DNA of 64,000 nucleotides from Castellaniella daejeonensis (GTDB lineage: Bacteria > Pseudomonadota > Gammaproteobacteria > Burkholderiales > Burkholderiaceae_B): contig NZ_BAAAFN010000009.1 in assembly GCF_039523555.1 (NCBI RefSeq), positions 1-64,000 of the forward strand, read 5' to 3'. The notes under the pieces were generated by a model. It saw nothing but the letters and a program-made list of their open reading frames with translations. It ran no database searches and was not told the origin of the DNA. Within the stretch, counting starts at the first letter, position 1. Every line of letters begins with the position of its first letter. Made by a program: the position numbers and the translations under genes. Shown in pieces: positions 41,736-49,734 of the stretch.

Positions 41736-41805
41736 TGGCAAATCAAGGATTGCCAAAACGTACGTAGACATAAAAAATGAACATCTGCCGCACATTTTGT
41801 GCGGC
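41736..41805 (+). promoter_or_regulatory. Promoter, operator dyad and 5' hairpin of the CsgD-like regulator
   Basis: In an AT-rich gap, TGGCAA (41736-41741) and TTGCCA (41750-41755) form an inverted repeat. TTGCCA is also a five-of-six -35; 17 bases on, AAAAAT (41773-41778) is a four-of-six -10. The predicted start near 41785 lies at the foot of a perfect hairpin, GCCGCACA-TTT-TGTGCGGC (41787-41805), which would cap the 5' end of the message. The dyad overlapping the -35 suggests repression or autoregulation. Confidence 0.5.
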
Positions 41806-41832
41806 CCGGGGTTCTGAGAAAGGAGCTTCACA

Positions 41833-42675
41833 ATGGTGAACGTCACTGTAGTGGAGCCCAACGCACTGTCGCGCATGGGCCTCTTGACGCTGCTGAGGAC
41901 GCTGGATTGCGGTCTTGCCACAACCGGTATCGATTATTCACAGCTCTTTCACGGCACGCCCCGACGGGCCAGCATCGACCTGATGCTGCTGTCGGTGCCG
42001 GACACCTACGACCGGATGATCGAACTGGTCACGGCAGCACAGGAACACTACGCGCCGCGCCGTATCCTGCTGCTGTCCGAAGCTCCGACACTGCCCTATT
42101 CGCTGCTCAAGCTGCCCCCCATGCTGGCCGGATACATTTCCAAGCTTGCCTCGCAGGAAGTGCTGAAGACCTCCATCATGCTCGTCCTGGCCGGCGGCAG
42201 CTGTTTCCCGCCCCCCGACATGCGCGACGATGCGCAGCAGCAAGAAAACCACGAGCCGCCCAGGCGGCGCTGGTACGACCGGCAGGCTCCGCCCTGTGCA
42301 ATCCAGGACGAACCGCCACGCCCCGACAACCTGCTGCATCTTCCGAAGGCCGCGCCCATGCCGGCCGCGCCGCAGGGCGAGGACCAGGCGCTCACCCAGG
42401 AACTCATTTCCCGGGAAGCCGGCCTGCTTCGACTGACACCCCGCCAGTACGAAGTGCTGGTGCTCCTGGCCAAGGGCTACCCGCTGAAAAAGATCAGCCG
42501 GGAACTGAACATCTCGGTGGCCACCGCCAAAACCCACACCGAAGCACTCTACCAGCGCCTGTCGGTCAACAGCCGCAACGCGGCGGTCTACGCTGCCGTG
42601 TCGCGCGGCGCGACATTGGGTTGGCACGACCCGGCGACGCAGAGCGCCACCTTGCACAGCGATACGGCCGCCTAG
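41833..42675 (+). CDS. CsgD-like LuxR/FixJ-type regulator with degenerate receiver
   Basis: A 280-residue protein: a receiver-like N-terminal domain (about residues 1-125), a Pro-rich linker (about 130-185), and a C-terminal LuxR helix-turn-helix (LTPRQYEVLVLLAKGYPLKKISRELNISVATAKTHTEALYQRLSVNSRNAAVYAAVSRG, about 200-258). The receiver lacks the acidic pair (VVEPNALSR in its place) and the phospho-acceptor Asp (LMLLSVPD, Ser in that position). CsgD, the master regulator of curli and matrix in enterobacteria, also has a non-phosphorylatable receiver. Its place next to csg and pga genes makes it the candidate local matrix regulator. Its stop overlaps the bcsQ stop at a CTAG. Confidence 0.75.
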   Translation: MVNVTVVEPNALSRMGLLTLLRTLDCGLATTGIDYSQLFHGTPRRASIDLMLLSVPDTYDRMIELVTAAQEHYAPRRILLLSEAPTLPYSLLKLPPMLAGYISKLASQEVLKTSIMLVLAGGSCFPPPDMRDDAQQQENHEPPRRRWYDRQAPPCAIQDEPPRPDNLLHLPKAAPMPAAPQGEDQALTQELISREAGLLRLTPRQYEVLVLLAKGYPLKKISRELNISVATAKTHTEALYQRLSVNSRNAAVYAAVSRGATLGWHDPATQSATLHSDTAA

Positions 42676-43382
42676 ACAGGCGACAGACACCATTGCGCAA
42701 TCGACCGGGCAGCCCGGCTCGCGGCGGCATCTGGCCGGTAGCGCGTGATCGGCTGCTTGCACGCCAGTGCCTCGTGCAGGCGCTCGTCGCGGCAGATGGC
42801 CTGCGGCAGCACGCGCGCGCCGTAGTGGTGACGCCAGTCCCGCACGATGGCGCGTTCCAGCGGACGGGACGGATCATAATCATTGACCAGCAGATGGCTG
42901 CTGACGTCGAGCCCGATCTGTGCCAGCAGCACATGCGCGGCGACGTCCGGGCGGGCGATCAGCACGTCCAGCGTGCTGTGGAATCTCAGGCCGGGCACCG
43001 GACGACCGGGGTAGGACGGGCAATCGAACAGCACCCAGTCGAAATCCCCCGCCAGGCTGGGCAGGGCGCGCACCCAGAAGTCATCGCCATGCAGCAAGGG
43101 CGACACCCCGGCATCTTCGACGGCCGCACGCCCGAAAGGCACCAGCATCAGGCCGGGCGCCAGTTCGAACGCCTGGCGCCGCCACTCGAAGGGAAATCCG
43201 GCGGCGACCCAGCCATGCTCGTCCCCATGCGCGACATCGAAATGCAGGCGCAGCAGGTCCGAAGCGTTCAGGTCCACCAGCAGCACCCGCTGGCCCAGCC
43301 CGTGCAGGGCATCTCCCAGCATCCCCGCAATCGTCGTGGTGCCTCCGCCGCCGCGCACGCCCGTCAAGGTCAGGATGTTCAT
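42672..43382 (-). CDS. bcsQ: BcsQ-like cellulose-synthase regulatory ATPase (MinD/ParA family)
   Basis: A 236-residue SIMIBI ATPase-like protein. The deviant Walker A GVRGGGGTTT (residues 8-17) lacks Lys, exactly as in E. coli BcsQ (GVRGGVGTTT). LLVDLNASDLLRLHF, FDWVLFDCPS, the ILINDF-like LLVNDYDPS, ICRDERLHEALACKQPITRYRPDA and the final ARSIAQWCL all follow BcsQ. In E. coli, BcsQ with BcsR forms a complex that assembles and regulates cellulose synthase. No bcsA, bcsB or bcsC is in this window. Start at 43382 overlaps the bcsR stop (ATGA). Confidence 0.85.
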   Translation of the reverse strand: MNILTLTGVRGGGGTTTIAGMLGDALHGLGQRVLLVDLNASDLLRLHFDVAHGDEHGWVAAGFPFEWRRQAFELAPGLMLVPFGRAAVEDAGVSPLLHGDDFWVRALPSLAGDFDWVLFDCPSYPGRPVPGLRFHSTLDVLIARPDVAAHVLLAQIGLDVSSHLLVNDYDPSRPLERAIVRDWRHHYGARVLPQAICRDERLHEALACKQPITRYRPDAAASRAARSIAQWCLSPV

Positions 43383-43576
43383 TGCGGCACATCCGGGCGA
43401 TCGCCCCGGGTGGACGAAGCCCGCCGGTGCCAGGCCAGGTAGCGATCCATCTCGGCAAGCAGCGGCCAATGCGCCAGCGCCTTCTGGAACGCCCTGCGGT
43501 CTGCCACGGTCCGATCGACCACGCGCGAAGAGGCCGCGGCATCGCCGCGGCCATGTGTCGGTTGCGCTTCAGCCAT
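43379..43576 (-). CDS. bcsR: BcsR-like small regulatory protein
   Basis: A 65-residue protein preceded by a strong GGAGGGAGG. The segment RRAFQKALAHWPLLAEMDRYLAWH (W37-P-L-L-A-E42) carries the WPLLAE core that defines BcsR (YhjR). In E. coli BcsR is the regulatory partner that, with BcsQ, licenses cellulose secretion. It is translationally coupled to bcsQ by an ATGA overlap. Identification depends on the short core motif plus the coupling to BcsQ, which together are persuasive. Confidence 0.75.
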   Translation of the reverse strand: MAEAQPTHGRGDAAASSRVVDRTVADRRAFQKALAHWPLLAEMDRYLAWHRRASSTRGDRPDVPQ

Positions 43577-43599
43577 CGCGCCCTCCCTCCGTAACCAGG

Positions 43600-43630
43600 A
43601 TCAGAACATTCACAACATTCTGTATCTGAT
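43600..43630. promoter_or_regulatory. Nested repeats upstream of bcsR
   Basis: ATCAGA (43600-43605) and TCTGAT (43625-43630) face each other, and a CAGAA/TTCTG pair (43602-43606, 43618-43622) and a direct ACATTC duplication lie inside. It is AT-rich and 24-54 bases before the bcsR start. It may be an operator; no regulator can be named. Confidence 0.3.
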
Positions 43631-43664
43631 GACGATAAGGACTTTCCAGCCTACCCGTAAGGGA

Positions 43665-43719
43665 CGAATGGCTGATCGGCCATTCGGACTAGACCATCCA
43701 TCCGCAGGATGGCCAGTCC
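43665..43719 (-). terminator. Terminator region after the enoyl-CoA hydratase gene
   Basis: Two hairpins: GGACT-aga-CCATCC pairing with GGATGG-cc-AGTCC (43686-43719), then CGAATGG/CCATTCG (43665-43671 and 43680-43686). They lie 20-75 bases after the hydratase stop on the minus strand. The two share base 43686, so they probably form in turn. Confidence 0.5.
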
Positions 43720-43738
43720 GGGGCGAGCCGATGGCGCG

Positions 43739-44515
43739 CTAGCGGTGCTTGAATTCCGGCTTGCGCTTTTCCACGAAGGCGCGCATGCCTTCCTTCTGGT
43801 CCTCGGTGGAGAACAGGGCATGGAAATTGCGCCGTTCGAACAGCAGCCCTTCGTCCAGCGAGGCCTCGTAGGCGCGATTGACGCATTCCTTGGCCATCAT
43901 CACGGCAGGCAGGGACATCGAGGCGATCGTCCCGGCGGCTTCGAGCGCCTCGTCCAGCAGGCGTTCGACCGGCACGACGCGGGACACCAGCCCGGCGCGT
44001 TCGGCCTCGGCGGCATCCATCATGCGGGCCGTCAGCACCAGGTCCATGGCCTTGGCCTTGCCCACCGCGCGCGGCAGCCGCTGGGTGCCGCCATAGCCGG
44101 GAATGACGCCCAGCTTGATTTCCGGCTGGCCGAACTTGGCGTTTTCGGCGGCGATGATGAAATCGCACAGCATGGCCAGTTCGCAGCCCCCGCCCAGCGC
44201 ATAGCCCGACACGGCCGCGATGATGGGCTTGCGGATGCGGCGCAGCGCGTCCCAGTTGCCGCCCAGGTAGTCGGCCTTGTAGACGTCCATGTAGGTCCAG
44301 TCGGACATGGCGGAGATGTCCGCCCCGGCGGCAAAGGCCTTCTGGCTGCCTGTCAGCACCATGGCGCCGATGCCGTCGTCGGCCTCGAAGGCGCGCACGG
44401 CGGCCGACAACTCATCGATGACCTCGTTGCTCAGGGCGTTCAGGACCTGCGGGCGGTTCAGGGTCAGCAGGCCGACACGCCCCCTGACTTCGACCTTGAC
44501 GAACGATTCGCTCAT
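43739..44515 (-). CDS. Enoyl-CoA hydratase
   Basis: A 258-residue crotonase. The oxyanion-hole segments are KAFAAGADISAMSD and GYALGGGCELAMLCDFIIAAENAKFGQPEIKLGVIPGYGGTQRLPRAVG; the latter holds the two expected catalytic Glu residues. It adds water to a trans-2-enoyl-CoA in fatty-acid or aromatic-acid breakdown. It stands alone, divergent from the M61 peptidase gene with only 26 bases between start codons, so the physiological pathway is not shown by context. Confidence 0.93.
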   Translation of the reverse strand: MSESFVKVEVRGRVGLLTLNRPQVLNALSNEVIDELSAAVRAFEADDGIGAMVLTGSQKAFAAGADISAMSDWTYMDVYKADYLGGNWDALRRIRKPIIAAVSGYALGGGCELAMLCDFIIAAENAKFGQPEIKLGVIPGYGGTQRLPRAVGKAKAMDLVLTARMMDAAEAERAGLVSRVVPVERLLDEALEAAGTIASMSLPAVMMAKECVNRAYEASLDEGLLFERRNFHALFSTEDQKEGMRAFVEKRKPEFKHR

Positions 44516-44541
44516 GGTGCCTCCAAAGTAAACTATCGAAC

Positions 44542-46347
44542 ATGAATGATGAACAGATGATCCGATACAGGGTATCCCTGGCCGATCCGGCCGGACACCG
44601 CTATGCCATCCGCCTGACGGTTCCGTGCCCCGATCCGGCCGGACAGAGCCTGCGCCTGCCCGCCTGGATTCCCGGCAGCTACCTGATCCGTGATTTTGCC
44701 CGACAGATCGAAACTTTGCAGGTTTCTTCCGGCGGATCGCCGGTCGCCGTGCGCAAGACCGACAGCCACACCTGGCGCTGCGCCCCCTGCGCCGGGCCGC
44801 TGACCGTGGACTATCAGGTCTACGCCTGGGACCTGTCCGTGCGCGGCGCGCATTTCGACGAAAGCCACGCCTTCTTCAACGGCTGCAGCCTGTTCCTGGC
44901 GGTGGTCGGCCAGGAATCGCAACCCTGCCTGCTGGATCTGCGGCCGCCCGCCCACGCGCGCGGCTGGCAGGTCTACACCAGCCTGCCGCCGGCCGCCGGT
45001 CATCCGGAAGCGGCCGCCCTGCGCGGTTTCGGCCTCTATCGGGCCCGCGACTACGACGCGCTGATCGACCACCCCGTCGAGATCGGCACCCCCCAGTGCA
45101 TCAGCTTCGAGACCCACGGAGCGGTCCACGACCTGGTGTTCACCGGGCGGATTCCCGGCCTGGACCTGGAACGCATCGCCGCCGATGCGCAGAAGATCTG
45201 CGCGGCCCAGATCGAGCTGTTCGAGCCTGCCACCCGACGCGCACCGTTCCTGGACAGCGCGGAGCGCTATGTCTTCCTGGTGACGGTCACGGGCGATGGC
45301 TACGGCGGCCTGGAACATCGCGCCTCGACGGCCCTGATCACCCGCCGCGCCGACCTGCCCGCGCAGGGCCGCGAAGCCCCCGAGGGCTACGTGACCTTCC
45401 TCGGCCTGCTCAGCCACGAATACTTCCATACCTGGAACGTCAAGCGCATCAAGCCCGCCGCCTTCGCCCCCTACGACCTGAGCCGCCCGAACCATACGAA
45501 ACTGCTGTGGGTGTTCGAAGGCTTCACGTCCTATTACGACGATCTGATGCTGCTGCGCGCCGGCGTGATCGACGAGCCCGCCTACCTGAAACTGGTCGGC
45601 CGCACGCTGGACCAGGTGCTGCGCGCCGGAGGCCGCCTGAAGCAATCCGTGGCCGAAAGCTCCTTCGATGCCTGGACGCGCTACTACAAGCAGGACGAAA
45701 ACTCGCCCAACGCCCTGGTCAGCTACTACACCAAGGGCGCGCTGGTCGCCTTGGGGCTGGACCTGGAAATCCGCCGCCAGTCCGGTGGGACACGCAGCCT
45801 GGACGATGTGATGCGCCTGCTGTGGCGACGCTACGGCCGCGACTTCTACCAGGGCCGCCCGCGGGGCGTGGCCGAAGACGCCATGCCCGGCCTGATCCAC
45901 GCCGCCACCGGGGCCGACGTGGGCGACTTCATCGCCCGCCATGCCCTGGGTTGCGAGGACGTGCCCCTGAAGGCCGCCCTGGCGCGCGCCGGCATCGAGC
46001 TGTCCGTGCAACCCGACAGCACGCGGCCCACGCTGGACGTACGCACGCAGGCCGATCCGGCAGGCCTGCGCCTGGCAACCGTCTACGAGCATGGCCCCGC
46101 GCACCGCGCCGGCCTGTCGGCCGGCGACCTGCTGATCGCCGCCGACGGATTGCGCATCACCGATGCCGCCGGCCTGGACCGCCTGCTGGATGCGCGACGC
46201 CCCGGCGAACGCCTGACCCTGCATGTCTTCCGGCGCGACGAACTGCGCCAGTACACGGTACGGCTGGGCAAGCCGGCCGCCCTGCGCCACCAGCTGAAGC
46301 GGGTCGCTCACCCGGGGCCGGCCCGCGCCGCCACGGGGAACACATGA
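44542..46347 (+). CDS. M61-family glycyl aminopeptidase-like metalloprotease with PDZ domain
   Basis: A 601-residue protein. An N-terminal beta domain is followed by the zinc site HEYFHTWNVKR (His292-Glu293, His296), with FEGFTSYYDDLML downstream supplying the third ligand region. The C-terminal PDZ domain (about 490-575, LATVYEHGPAHRAGLSAGDLLIAADGLRI) is typical of M61 proteases. The start codon lies before MNDEQMIRYRVSLADPAGHRYAIRLTV and no signal peptide is seen, so it should be cytoplasmic. The stop overlaps the folB start (ATGA). Confidence 0.9.
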   Translation: MNDEQMIRYRVSLADPAGHRYAIRLTVPCPDPAGQSLRLPAWIPGSYLIRDFARQIETLQVSSGGSPVAVRKTDSHTWRCAPCAGPLTVDYQVYAWDLSVRGAHFDESHAFFNGCSLFLAVVGQESQPCLLDLRPPAHARGWQVYTSLPPAAGHPEAAALRGFGLYRARDYDALIDHPVEIGTPQCISFETHGAVHDLVFTGRIPGLDLERIAADAQKICAAQIELFEPATRRAPFLDSAERYVFLVTVTGDGYGGLEHRASTALITRRADLPAQGREAPEGYVTFLGLLSHEYFHTWNVKRIKPAAFAPYDLSRPNHTKLLWVFEGFTSYYDDLMLLRAGVIDEPAYLKLVGRTLDQVLRAGGRLKQSVAESSFDAWTRYYKQDENSPNALVSYYTKGALVALGLDLEIRRQSGGTRSLDDVMRLLWRRYGRDFYQGRPRGVAEDAMPGLIHAATGADVGDFIARHALGCEDVPLKAALARAGIELSVQPDSTRPTLDVRTQADPAGLRLATVYEHGPAHRAGLSAGDLLIAADGLRITDAAGLDRLLDARRPGERLTLHVFRRDELRQYTVRLGKPAALRHQLKRVAHPGPARAATGNT

Positions 46348-46700
46348 ACACCCGGCGCGTGATCCTGGACGAACTGCGCGTCCAGGCGCCGATCGGGATG
46401 CTGGATCACGAGCGCCGCGCCGCGCAGCCGCTGGTGATCCGGGCAGAATTCGACACCGACGCCTCGCGCCCCGTGGACGATGCCGACATCGGCTCGGTGC
46501 TGGACTACCGCCTGCTGCGTGCCGCCCTGATCGAGGAAGCCACCCGCTCCCACACCGATTTGCTGGAAACCCTGGTGGACCGCACGCTGGACCGCATCCT
46601 GCGCGATTTCCCCGGCGTGCTGGGCGTTAAAATCCGCATCTGCAAACCGGCGGCCTTCGACGACTGCACCGTCTGTGTAGAACAATCCCGCCGCCGCTGA
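46344..46700 (+). CDS. folB: Dihydroneopterin aldolase
   Basis: A 118-residue FolB-fold protein: VILDELRVQAPIGMLDHERRAAQPLVIRAEF, SVLDYRLLRAALIEEA, LLETLVDRTLDRILRDFPGVLGVKIRICKPAAF. It splits dihydroneopterin in folate synthesis. The start at 46344 is in an ATGA overlap with the peptidase gene, and it is followed 13 bases later by ttcA. Confidence 0.88.
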   Translation: MNTRRVILDELRVQAPIGMLDHERRAAQPLVIRAEFDTDASRPVDDADIGSVLDYRLLRAALIEEATRSHTDLLETLVDRTLDRILRDFPGVLGVKIRICKPAAFDDCTVCVEQSRRR

Positions 46701-46713
46701 ATCCGTCCCATCC

Positions 46714-47724
46714 ATGAACACTTCCCTTCCGGTGCCGCCCGAGGCGGCCCTCGACACCGACCCGGCCTCTGCCCCTGCAGCGCACCCGCAACGCCGCAGC
46801 GTCAACGAGAACAAACTCGTCAAGCGGCTGCTGCGCGAAACCGGCAAGGCGATCAGCGACTACGGCATGATCGAGGACGGCGACCGCGTCATGGTCTGCC
46901 TGTCGGGCGGCAAGGACTCCTACGGTCTGCTCGACATCCTGCTCACCCTGCGCGAGCGCGCGCCCATCGATTTCGAGATCATCGCCGTCAACCTGGACCA
47001 GAAGCAGCCCGGGTTCCCGGAGCATGTCCTGCCCGACTACCTGAGCGCGCGCGGCATACCGTTCCACATCGAGAACCAGGACACCTACTCGGTCGTCAAG
47101 CGGCTGATCCCCGAAGGCAAGACCACCTGCTCTCTGTGCTCGCGCCTGCGGCGCGGCATCCTGTACCGCGTCGCCCGCGAACTGGGGGCCACCAAGATCG
47201 CCCTGGGCCACCACCGCAACGACATCCTGGCAACCTTCTTCCTGAACCTGTTCTACGGCGGGCGCATGAAGGCCATGCCGCCCAAGCTGGTGTCCGACAA
47301 CGGCGAGCACGTCATCATCCGGCCGCTGGCCTACGTGCGCGAGAAAGACCTGGCCGCCTACGCCAAGCTGCGTGAATTCCCGATCATCCCCTGCAATCTG
47401 TGCGGCTCCCAGGAAAACCTGAAGCGCAAGGAAGTGGGCCGCATGCTGGAAGAATGGGACCGCCACTTCACCAACCGCACCTGGAACATCTTCCGCGCCC
47501 TGTCGCACGTGGTGCCCTCGCACCTGATGGACCCCGCGCTGATGGATTTCGCCAACCTGCGCCCCACGGGTAGGGCCGATGCCGACGGCGACCGCGCCTT
47601 CGACGAGGAAGACTTCCCCATGCCCGCCTTCTCCGAGGACGAAGACGACGAGACCCTGGTGGCGGATGGCCCGGCCGAACAGGTGATCGTCCGTCCGCGC
47701 GTGCGCGGGCCGGACGCGTCCTAG
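46714..47724 (+). CDS. ttcA: tRNA 2-thiocytidine(32) synthetase
   Basis: A 336-residue PP-loop ATPase. MVCLSGGKDSYGLLDIL is the PP-loop; TTCSLCSRLRRGILYRVA contributes the Cys-x-x-Cys for the iron-sulfur cluster, and IIPCNLCGSQENLKRKEV provides another Cys pair. It thiolates C32 of certain tRNAs. A 35-residue N-terminal extension and an acidic C-terminal tail (SEDEDDETL) are longer than usual. Confidence 0.95.
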   Translation: MNTSLPVPPEAALDTDPASAPAAHPQRRSVNENKLVKRLLRETGKAISDYGMIEDGDRVMVCLSGGKDSYGLLDILLTLRERAPIDFEIIAVNLDQKQPGFPEHVLPDYLSARGIPFHIENQDTYSVVKRLIPEGKTTCSLCSRLRRGILYRVARELGATKIALGHHRNDILATFFLNLFYGGRMKAMPPKLVSDNGEHVIIRPLAYVREKDLAAYAKLREFPIIPCNLCGSQENLKRKEVGRMLEEWDRHFTNRTWNIFRALSHVVPSHLMDPALMDFANLRPTGRADADGDRAFDEEDFPMPAFSEDEDDETLVADGPAEQVIVRPRVRGPDAS

Positions 47725-47731
47725 GACCACC

Positions 47732-48583
47732 ATGGTCCGCTGGGTTCTCGCCGCCTGCGTCCTGGCACTCATCGTGCTGGCGTTCTGGTGGCTGAGCCTG
47801 AAGCCATCGAACGACCGCGACTGGGCCGACGAGGTCTCCCGCCCCCTGCGCGGCAGCGTGCAAGGGGCCTTGGTCACACTGCACGATATCCGGGACTTCG
47901 ACTGGCGCAGCGACACCGACTACACCGCGCGCTGGCACGACGGCACCTACGACCTGGACACCCTGACCTCAGTGGACATGGCGCTGTCCTACTGGATGGG
48001 ACCGGCCATCGCGCATACCCTGGTGTCCTTCGGCTTCGAGGACGGACGCCACGTCGTGTTCTCCGTCGAGGTCCGCAGGGAACGCGACGAGGCGTTTTCT
48101 TCCCTGGGCGGCTTCTTCAAGCAATTCGAGCTGGCCATCGTGGCCGCCGAAGAGCGCGACATCCTGTACGTGCGCGCCGGCCCCCGGGGCGAGCAGGTTT
48201 TCCTGTATCCGGTCCGGATGCCCGTGCCGGCCATGCGCGCCCTGTTCAAGTCCTATGTGGCGCGCGCCAACCAGCTCACGATCGAGCCGCGCTTCTACCA
48301 CACGCTGACGGCCAACTGCACCACGCTGGTCTACGACATGGTCCGCCCGCTGGTTCCCGGCCTGCCGCTGGACATCCGCCTGATCCTGTCGGGCTACCTG
48401 CCCGAATACCTGTATGGCCACGGCGGCCTGGACACGAGCCTGCCGCTGGATGTCCTGCGGGCCCGCGCCGACATCACGCGCCGCGCTTCACACCCGGGAC
48501 CCGCCCTGGAATTCTCGCAACGCATCCGCACGCCGGAACCGGGCACCACGCATCAGCAGGACCCGGCCGCGCAGCGGCCCTAG
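47732..48583 (+). CDS. DUF4105-domain membrane-anchored protein
   Basis: A 283-residue protein with one N-terminal membrane helix (WVLAACVLALIVLAFWWLSL) and a periplasmic DUF4105-type domain (SVDMALSYWMGPAIAHTLVSFGFEDGRHVVFSVEVRRERDEAFS, RFYHTLTANCTTLVYDMVRPLVPGLPLDIRLILSGYLPEYLY). The conserved His, Cys and Asn suggest a papain-like fold, but the function is not known. Seven bases after ttcA, in the same run of genes. Confidence 0.75.
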   Translation: MVRWVLAACVLALIVLAFWWLSLKPSNDRDWADEVSRPLRGSVQGALVTLHDIRDFDWRSDTDYTARWHDGTYDLDTLTSVDMALSYWMGPAIAHTLVSFGFEDGRHVVFSVEVRRERDEAFSSLGGFFKQFELAIVAAEERDILYVRAGPRGEQVFLYPVRMPVPAMRALFKSYVARANQLTIEPRFYHTLTANCTTLVYDMVRPLVPGLPLDIRLILSGYLPEYLYGHGGLDTSLPLDVLRARADITRRASHPGPALEFSQRIRTPEPGTTHQQDPAAQRP

Positions 48584-48601
48584 CTGCACCCGCGCGGGAC
48601 T

Positions 48602-49516
48602 TCACCCGGCCGGAAAGCGCGGGTTGCCCATCAGCAGGGGCACGCCTGCCAGTTGTTCCTTGACGAAATCGATGAAGACCCGCGCCCGGGCCGGCATCAT
48701 GCGGGATGGAAACAGGGCCGCCATCGGGATGGGGGCGAACGACCACTCCGGCAGCACGCGCACCAGGCTGCCGCCCGTCATGGCCTGGATGGACAGGGGC
48801 ACGATGCCCATGCCCAATTCGCCCATGCGGCGCAGCATCAGCACCTGGTTCAGCGCGATCCTGCCCTTGACCCGAACCTGCCGTTCCTTGCCGTCCTCGG
48901 AGAACAGCCTCCAGAGCGAATCCCCTCGTTCGGTGCTGGAGCGCAGGCACTCATGGCGGTCCAGATCCTCCGGCCGTTCAGGGATGCCCCGTGCATCCAG
49001 GTATTCGCGCGATGCGAACAGGCCCAGGACCAGGGTGCCCAGCAGCCGCGACACGATGCCGGAATCGGGCGGCTCCCCGATCCGGATCACCACATCGTAG
49101 GGATCCGACAGCAGATTGATCGGGCGCACGCTGAGATCGTATTCACATTCGATTTCCGGATAGCGCATGGAAAACTCCCGCAAGGCATCCGAGAGCAGCG
49201 ACATGGCCAGCGTGGACGGCATCGACACCTTCAGGCGCCCCCGCGGGCTGCCTGCCTCGTCCATCAGCATTTCATGGGCGAGCCGGGCTTCTTCCACGAT
49301 GTGCCGGCAGCGCGCGAAATAAGCGGCGCCCGCCTCGGTCAGGCTCACCTTGCGGGTGGAGCGGTTCAGCAGCCGCACGCCTATCGACTTTTCCAGGGCG
49401 GAGATCCGCCGCGAGACGGTGGAGGCCGGCATGTCCAGCACGTCGCCTGCGCGCGTAAAGCTGCTGCCGCGCGCCACTTCCACGAACAGCTCGATATCGT
49501 TCAACGAAGGAGACAT
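48602..49516 (-). CDS. LysR-family transcriptional regulator
   Basis: A 304-residue regulator. The N-terminal helix-turn-helix (LNDIELFVEVARGSSFTRAGDVLDMPASTVSRRISALEKSIGVRLLNRSTRKVSLTEAG) and the C-terminal substrate-binding fold are complete. It belongs to the CrgA/AaeR-like subgroup of LysR proteins (SIRV-type linker, GRLKVSMPSTLA). The start at 49516 is preceded by AAGGAG; a TTG farther out is unlikely. It is divergent from the DUF4148 gene across 218 bases that hold no clear gene, and convergent with the DUF4105 gene. Confidence 0.9.
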   Translation of the reverse strand: MSPSLNDIELFVEVARGSSFTRAGDVLDMPASTVSRRISALEKSIGVRLLNRSTRKVSLTEAGAAYFARCRHIVEEARLAHEMLMDEAGSPRGRLKVSMPSTLAMSLLSDALREFSMRYPEIECEYDLSVRPINLLSDPYDVVIRIGEPPDSGIVSRLLGTLVLGLFASREYLDARGIPERPEDLDRHECLRSSTERGDSLWRLFSEDGKERQVRVKGRIALNQVLMLRRMGELGMGIVPLSIQAMTGGSLVRVLPEWSFAPIPMAALFPSRMMPARARVFIDFVKEQLAGVPLLMGNPRFPAG

Positions 49517-49734
49517 GGCTTCTTTCCTGGGCGAGGCCCTGAGACCGGGCATGGCATTGTCCCGCATTCCGGGACGCATTGCCTTCAACAATGGAAAACT
49601 GAATTCACTTCCAACCTATTTATTGCAGAGCAGCAACGGCGGAGAATACGTTTCACAGGGGCAGGACATAGCGCGCAAAACGGAAAGCCCGCAGCGCCCT
49701 GCCTCATTTAACACTTTGATTGAAGGAAACCATC

